A DNA stretch of 64,000 nt from Methylomonas sp. (GTDB taxonomy: Bacteria; Pseudomonadota; Gammaproteobacteria; Methylococcales; Methylomonadaceae). The stretch is taken from NCBI RefSeq assembly GCF_023228165.1, contig NZ_JALOBS010000010.1, forward strand, positions 95,819-159,818. The letters are read 5' to 3'. The notes beneath the pieces were generated by a model, which made no database searches, was not told where the DNA came from, and worked only from the letters and a program-made list of their open reading frames with translations. The translations under genes and the position numbers were made by a program. Of the stretch, positions 59,467 through 64,000 are shown piece by piece. Each line of letters begins with the position of its first letter. Within the stretch, counting starts at the first letter, position 1.

Positions 59467-60696
59467 ATGACCATGCAAAGCCAGCCACGAAAGCTGATAT
59501 TCATTAACCGCTATTTTTACCCTGATCACTCCGCTACCAGCCAAATGCTTACGGATTTGGCGTTTGGGTTGGCCAAAGATAGCGTGGATCACGCGATACA
59601 CATCGTTACCAGTCGCCAGCGCTACGACGATGCCTCGGCCCAACTGCCGGCCTGCGAAGTCATCCAAAACGTGCATGTCCACAGAGTCGTAACCACCCGA
59701 TTTGGCCGGCAAAATCTGGTGGGCCGTGCATTCGACTACCTGAGCTTTTATGTCTCGTCTTTCGCCACCTTAATCAAGCTGACAAAAGCCGGCGATACAC
59801 TGATTGCCAAAACCGACCCACCGCTGATCTCGGTCGTCGCCGCGCTAGTCGCTAAATTGAAACGCGCGCAGCTGGTGAATTGGTTGCAAGACTTGTTTCC
59901 GGAAGTGGCGGCGGAATTGGGTGTAAAACTAGCAAGGGGCTTGCCTTTTAAGCTATTAAAAGCCATCAGAAACAAAACCTTGCTACAAGCCAAAATGAAT
60001 GTAGTCATAGGCGAATTAATGGCCGAACGCTTACGCAGGGAAGGCATCCCCAATACCAAGATTACCGTAATTCACAACTGGGCGGATGGCGAGCAGCTCA
60101 AGCCGATTCCCCATGACCAAAATCCGTTACGCGCGGCATGGGGCTTGCAAGGTAAATTCGTGGTCGGCTATTCCGGCAATCTCGGGCGCAGTCATGATTT
60201 TTCAACCATACTGGATGCAGCCGCGGCTTTGAAAGAGCGAGAAGACATTGTGTTTTTGCTGATAGGCGGCGGCGCACAACTGCCGCAAGTGCAGCAGGAG
60301 TGTGTTGAAAAAGGCCTGACCAATGTCCTTTTTAAACCCTACCAACCGCGCGAAACGCTTTCCGAGAGTTTGTCCGTTGCGGATGTACATTTGATTAGCT
60401 TAAAACCGGAATTGGAAAGCCTGATAGTGCCGAGTAAGTTTTATGGAATATTGGCGGTGGGGCGCCCGGTGATATTTATTGGCGATTTACAAGGTGAGCT
60501 GGCGAAAATAATTCAGTTTGAGATGTGTGGTGATGTTATTAAACAAGGCGATGTAGGTCAAATAATTGTAGCCATTACAAAGGAACAAAATCGAGCTATG
60601 CAAAAGCCACAAGAAAACAAAATAAGAAATTTATTTGATTTAAGATTTTCTAAGTTAAGAGCTATAAATGAATTTAATTGCATATTTAAGATATAA
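59467..60696 (+). CDS. Glycosyltransferase family 4 (WbuB-like)
   Basis: A 409-residue GT-B enzyme. The N-terminal domain begins FINRYFYPDHSATSQMLTDLA, a motif of WbuB/WcaI-like transferases; the C-terminal GT4 domain has VVGYSGNLGRSHDFSTILDA, FLLIGGGAQLPQV, FKPYQPRETL and the EX7E-like region LKPELESLIVPSKFYGILA. It adds a sugar in O-antigen or capsule synthesis. The last 60 codons become AT-rich, marking the transition to foreign-looking sequence. Confidence 0.88.
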   Translation: MTMQSQPRKLIFINRYFYPDHSATSQMLTDLAFGLAKDSVDHAIHIVTSRQRYDDASAQLPACEVIQNVHVHRVVTTRFGRQNLVGRAFDYLSFYVSSFATLIKLTKAGDTLIAKTDPPLISVVAALVAKLKRAQLVNWLQDLFPEVAAELGVKLARGLPFKLLKAIRNKTLLQAKMNVVIGELMAERLRREGIPNTKITVIHNWADGEQLKPIPHDQNPLRAAWGLQGKFVVGYSGNLGRSHDFSTILDAAAALKEREDIVFLLIGGGAQLPQVQQECVEKGLTNVLFKPYQPRETLSESLSVADVHLISLKPELESLIVPSKFYGILAVGRPVIFIGDLQGELAKIIQFEMCGDVIKQGDVGQIIVAITKEQNRAMQKPQENKIRNLFDLRFSKLRAINEFNCIFKI

Positions 60697-60789
60697 AAGT
60701 ATAACCAATAATTGAGTTATCGTTTTTATAAATTAGATATATTTAGGTAACTAATGTATTTTGGCGTGGCCAGAAAAGGTGGTTGTAAT

Positions 60790-61626
60790 ATGAAGGCTTC
60801 TAGTAGATTAATAATTTGCGCGCTGCTACTGGTGGCGTTTGATTGTCACGCGTTCGAAATGTTTATTCATACGGGATATAAAAATACTCCTGATTTTTCG
60901 AAATACGGCTTTTCAAAGTCAACCATTATATATGAGCAACAAATCTATGGGCCTAAAGAAACTAGAGATGATATAAGTAAGCAAAATTTAAATAAAATTT
61001 CAGCTATTGTATTAACAGATAATTCAGGTGTTGTGATACTAGACATAGAACATTGGTTTAAAAATTGGGGAAGGAAAAGTAATAGCCAAAAAAAGGAAGT
61101 TATCAATAGATATTCTAATACATTAGATGAGTTACGGATGGCTCATCCAGGTCATAAGTTTGGTTACTTTGGGGTGGTTCCCGCTTGGGCTCACAGGGAT
61201 ATTATTAGTTCACAAAAGCTGCTGAGCAAATGGTTCGATGAAAATGAATTCAGAAAGTCACTTGTAGAATCTGTCGATGTGCTGTATCCAAGCTTATATA
61301 CCCATGATGAAAATCCTGAAGAATGGAAAGCTAAGGCGATACTGGTGCTAGCAAAAGCTAAAGAAATCGCAAATGGCAGAAAGGTTATTCCTTTTATATG
61401 GCCAAATTACAGCGAAATGTCAGTAGAACATAAGTATGGAAATAGAGAATTACCGGTAAGTTATTGGAGAATGCAGATGGAGTTCTTAAAAGATAGCGCA
61501 GATGGTTTTGTCATTTGGAACGGAGCGCTTGGAAGTAAAGGAAATTGGGTTGAATCAATGCCGTGGTGGATTGAAACTAAAGACTTCGTTCGGGACAACT
61601 TTCCAGGGAAATATAATAGGGAATGA
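60790..61626 (+). CDS. Exported protein of unknown function in the polysaccharide locus
   Basis: The start at 60790 gives a signal peptide (KASSRLIICALLLVAFDCHA) with AAAGGTGG upstream; a frame from 60754 is longer but less likely. The 278-residue product looks like a TIM-barrel hydrolase: VVILDIEHWFKNWG carries an acidic pair typical of glycosidase catalysis, followed by HKFGYFGVVPAW, VDVLYPSLYTHDEN and KVIPFIWPNYSE, with SADGFVIWNGALG near the end. The arrangement recalls hyaluronidase-like (GH56-type) enzymes, but this is a resemblance only. AT-rich. Confidence 0.65.
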   Translation: MKASSRLIICALLLVAFDCHAFEMFIHTGYKNTPDFSKYGFSKSTIIYEQQIYGPKETRDDISKQNLNKISAIVLTDNSGVVILDIEHWFKNWGRKSNSQKKEVINRYSNTLDELRMAHPGHKFGYFGVVPAWAHRDIISSQKLLSKWFDENEFRKSLVESVDVLYPSLYTHDENPEEWKAKAILVLAKAKEIANGRKVIPFIWPNYSEMSVEHKYGNRELPVSYWRMQMEFLKDSADGFVIWNGALGSKGNWVESMPWWIETKDFVRDNFPGKYNRE

Positions 61627-61668
61627 TGAGTTTTTGAAATTGATAGATGTATCAGGCATTAAATCATA

Positions 61669-63117
61669 GTGTTTTATGGGGGATCGTTGAGGAAAAAATC
61701 AATAGCTTCTAGTACTTTGTACTTCACAGGGGCGAGTATTTTGGCTAGAGTTGGTGGGGTTATTACTCAGATTGTGTTAGGTTGGGTTCTGCTTAAGGAA
61801 GAATATGGTTTGTTCGCTATCACATTATCTATTGCAAGTGTATTCACTTGCATGAGAAACGGAGGGACAGACCAGATAATTGTTCAGCGTGGACGTGAAT
61901 ATATAAATTTAGCTCCACGTATAGCAACTTTTTCACTTATGTTTAATGTGCTTATTTGCGTTTTGTTTTTAGCCTTATCAGAAAATATAGCTACATATTA
62001 TGGCGAACCTAAACTAACAGTGCTTCTTATTGTGTTAGCATTCGGTTATCTGTTCGCAACGCCAGGGCCGATATTGATAGCAAAGTTGTCTATTCAAAAA
62101 GACTTTCGCGAAATATCTATAGCCAATTTGATTACGATATTGAGCAAGCATTTTTTGACAATAATGCTTGCACTACTTGGCTTTGGTATATTTAGTTTAT
62201 TGGTGCCGTTGGCTATGCAGCCCTTAATTGGCGCAATTTCTGCGTTTTATTTTGTCAGAAGTTGGCCAAAATTTGCAAAATTCAATGATGTTAAGATCCT
62301 GGATATTTTAAATAACTCAATTTGGGTTATTGCAAGTAATTTTGCTTTTAATTTATCAAACAATGTTCAATATTTTATTCTAGGTTCTTATTTTTCTTCC
62401 TCTGTAATTGGTGTGTACTTTTTCGCGGTTCAGATAATAAATAGCCCAATAGCTCTGATAAATGGCACGGTTAAAAGTATTGTTTTTCCTAGTTTATCTG
62501 GTTTGTTAGATAATTCGTTAAAATACAAGAACGCAGTTCTAAAAAGCATAATTGTTTCATATAGTATTGGTGCGTTGATAGGTATTTTTGGGTATTTAAT
62601 ATTGCCGACGTTAACCGATGTAATTTGGAAAGGTAAGTGGAATGAGTCGATTGTTTTTGTTCGAATACTATGTCTGATCATACCATCCGGTATTCTTGTA
62701 AATACACTTTATGAAATATTGGCCTCCGCCGGGTTTTGGAAGAACAGATTTTATTTATTAGCTGCTTCAATTGTGGTTGAAGTGTGCTCTATTTGGATGG
62801 TAATTGACTATTTAAGTATGCCGCGAGTAGCTTTAAATATGTTTTTGTTTCGTAACTTCTTTTTGATGTTGGTGTGTTTTTACGCCGTCGAAAAGGTCTG
62901 CGGTAAATTTTGTTATATAGATATTGGAATGTTATTCATACCATTTTCTTTGGTATCTGGAATGTTGCTTTATTTTGATGTGTTTTATGTTGATGAGATG
63001 AATTTATATGCATTCTATGGCTTAATTTTGTTAGCTGTTTGTTTTTACATTTTATTGCTAAATAGGTATATGCATGTTGGGAAAAACTTAACAACAAGGT
63101 TTGCAAAGAATGCCTAG
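61669..63117 (+). CDS. wzx: Wzx-type polysaccharide flippase
   Basis: A 482-residue membrane protein with about 12-14 hydrophobic segments and the opening KSIASSTLYFTGASILARVGGVITQIVLGWVLL, typical of the MOP/Wzx family that flips lipid-linked sugar units. The start is uncertain: GTG at 61669 has no clear ribosome site, while TTG at 61687 has GGGGGA close upstream. AT-rich. Confidence 0.85.
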   Translation: MFYGGSLRKKSIASSTLYFTGASILARVGGVITQIVLGWVLLKEEYGLFAITLSIASVFTCMRNGGTDQIIVQRGREYINLAPRIATFSLMFNVLICVLFLALSENIATYYGEPKLTVLLIVLAFGYLFATPGPILIAKLSIQKDFREISIANLITILSKHFLTIMLALLGFGIFSLLVPLAMQPLIGAISAFYFVRSWPKFAKFNDVKILDILNNSIWVIASNFAFNLSNNVQYFILGSYFSSSVIGVYFFAVQIINSPIALINGTVKSIVFPSLSGLLDNSLKYKNAVLKSIIVSYSIGALIGIFGYLILPTLTDVIWKGKWNESIVFVRILCLIIPSGILVNTLYEILASAGFWKNRFYLLAASIVVEVCSIWMVIDYLSMPRVALNMFLFRNFFLMLVCFYAVEKVCGKFCYIDIGMLFIPFSLVSGMLLYFDVFYVDEMNLYAFYGLILLAVCFYILLLNRYMHVGKNLTTRFAKNA

Positions 63118-63167
63118 CGCGTCTTCAAATTTGTTTTGTAGTGATCCGGTATGTAGTTAAGGTTTAT

Positions 63168-64000
63168 ATGATTATTAAATTTTACAATATTGATCCGATG
63201 TTACAAAACAAGGCAGTTAGTAACGATCAACATGCAGAAAGAAAAACTTTTATTCTTTATTTTTTGCTTCAGATTACTATATTTGTTGGTGTATGCTTAA
63301 GCTCTGTTGTTTCGCTTGTTGTAGCTTCCTGTTGCATATGCATGGTATTTTTTGGCCCGCAGAGAACTATACAAGCAATTACATTATTAATTTTAATTAG
63401 ATTTATGAACCCTGCTGTAGCTATCCTTGCTCCCAATCTTTCTATTTTTAGCTTGGGAATACTATTATTATCATCGATATTATACATTCCCTGGGGTATG
63501 AGGCATGTTGCAAACCAGTTGATGCCAGTAATTATATTTTCAGTTTGTGCTTTATTGTTATCTGGAATAACGAGTGGTTCGGTATGGATATCTTTTTTAA
63601 AGATTATTTCGTTTTTGCTTTCAGCTTTAGCTGTGATAAGTATACTCAATAAACTAAATGTCAAACAAATACGTGATGTAACAGTCTGGATATTTTCTAT
63701 TATGTTTGCCGTTGTATTTCTTTCTTTATTTACTTTATTTAATCACGATATTGCATATAATCTCAATGGTCTGGGGTTTCAAGGCATATTAGCCCATCCA
63801 CAGGCAATGGGAGTATTTTTGGCACCATTAGTCAGTTTTTTTATCGGGCGGTTTATGTTTTATAAGAAGGGACTTTTATCGATCGATATGCTTTTAATAT
63901 CTATTCTAATATATCTTATAATACTCACTCAAGCGAGGACTGCTGCTGTTGCGGTTTTTTTAAGTTTTATGGCGAATGTATTTGTTGTTAAACTCCCTAT
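63168..64000 (+). CDS. O-antigen polymerase/ligase-like membrane protein (runs off the right edge)
   Basis: The frame opens with ATG at 63168 and is still open at the end, with about 277 codons. It is almost wholly hydrophobic with roughly nine predicted helices. LGFQGILAHPQAMGVFLAPLVSFF and ILTQARTAAVAVF are the HPxxxG and (S/A)RT motifs of the Wzy/WaaL superfamily. It lies 50 bases after the flippase, so a Wzx/Wzy-dependent polysaccharide is probable. AT-rich. Confidence 0.8.
   Translation, partial: MIIKFYNIDPMLQNKAVSNDQHAERKTFILYFLLQITIFVGVCLSSVVSLVVASCCICMVFFGPQRTIQAITLLILIRFMNPAVAILAPNLSIFSLGILLLSSILYIPWGMRHVANQLMPVIIFSVCALLLSGITSGSVWISFLKIISFLLSALAVISILNKLNVKQIRDVTVWIFSIMFAVVFLSLFTLFNHDIAYNLNGLGFQGILAHPQAMGVFLAPLVSFFIGRFMFYKKGLLSIDMLLISILIYLIILTQARTAAVAVFLSFMANVFVVKLP

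Overview
The window looks like a chromosome segment of a gammaproteobacterial methanotroph close to Methylomonas or Methylobacter. This is inferred from the housekeeping genes together with a full-length phosphoketolase, a eukaryote-like NADP isocitrate dehydrogenase and a dense set of copper-related genes. No methane monooxygenase gene lies in the window, so the assignment is not proven.

Region 1 (1-16.9 kb) is accessory and metal-centred. A truncated TonB-dependent receptor and a HupE/UreJ-like membrane protein are followed by a small secreted-peptide ORF and an Slp lipoprotein. An unbroken run of minus-strand genes then goes from 15.2 kb down to 3.0 kb: an atypical LuxR-type regulator, a multicopper oxidase, a cysteine-free SCO-like protein, an unrecognised 563-residue exported protein, a canonical SCO protein, a cytochrome c/periplasmic-binding-protein fusion, and a tightly packed RiPP operon. 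That operon encodes a cysteine-rich exported precursor with EGKCG motifs, DUF692 (MNIO), DUF2063, DoxX, DUF3047 and an ArsS-like radical SAM protein. The first four match the bufferin/Hvf copper-binding RiPP architecture. The last two, and a three-unit C-terminal repeat in the precursor, are the unusual part and the best candidate for an undescribed system.

Region 2 (16.9-51.4 kb) is core chromosome: mltB, pilU-pilT, a DksA-like protein, icd, gmd-fcl, a LysM protein, dprA-smg-topA, a DUF192 protein, tRNA-Leu, tig-clpP-clpX-lon-hupB, tRNA-Val, tRNA-Asp, ppiD, phoB-phoR, cydAB, xfp, a DUF502 protein, a CinA-type amidase, an M48 protease and dapC-dapD. Several clear terminators and a heat-shock-like promoter before lon are visible.

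Region 3 (51.8-59.1 kb) is an integration hotspot. A tRNA-Pro/Arg/His cluster ends in tRNA-His, and the last 46-49 bases of that tRNA recur at about 55.15 kb and 58.2 kb, giving two tandem roughly 3-kb islands. Island 1 carries an intact tyrosine integrase, a large imperfect palindrome, a possible small RNA and a set of small ribbon-helix-helix-like proteins. Island 2 and the segment beyond it carry integrase relics, an autotransporter fragment, a TacAT-type toxin-antitoxin pair and a decayed ParDE pair.

Region 4 (59.4 kb to the end) is a surface-polysaccharide locus: a glycosyltransferase, a secreted protein, a Wzx-type flippase and the start of a Wzy/ligase-like protein. It becomes markedly AT-rich after about 60.5 kb, which suggests horizontal acquisition. 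A REP-like palindromic repeat family is scattered through the window.
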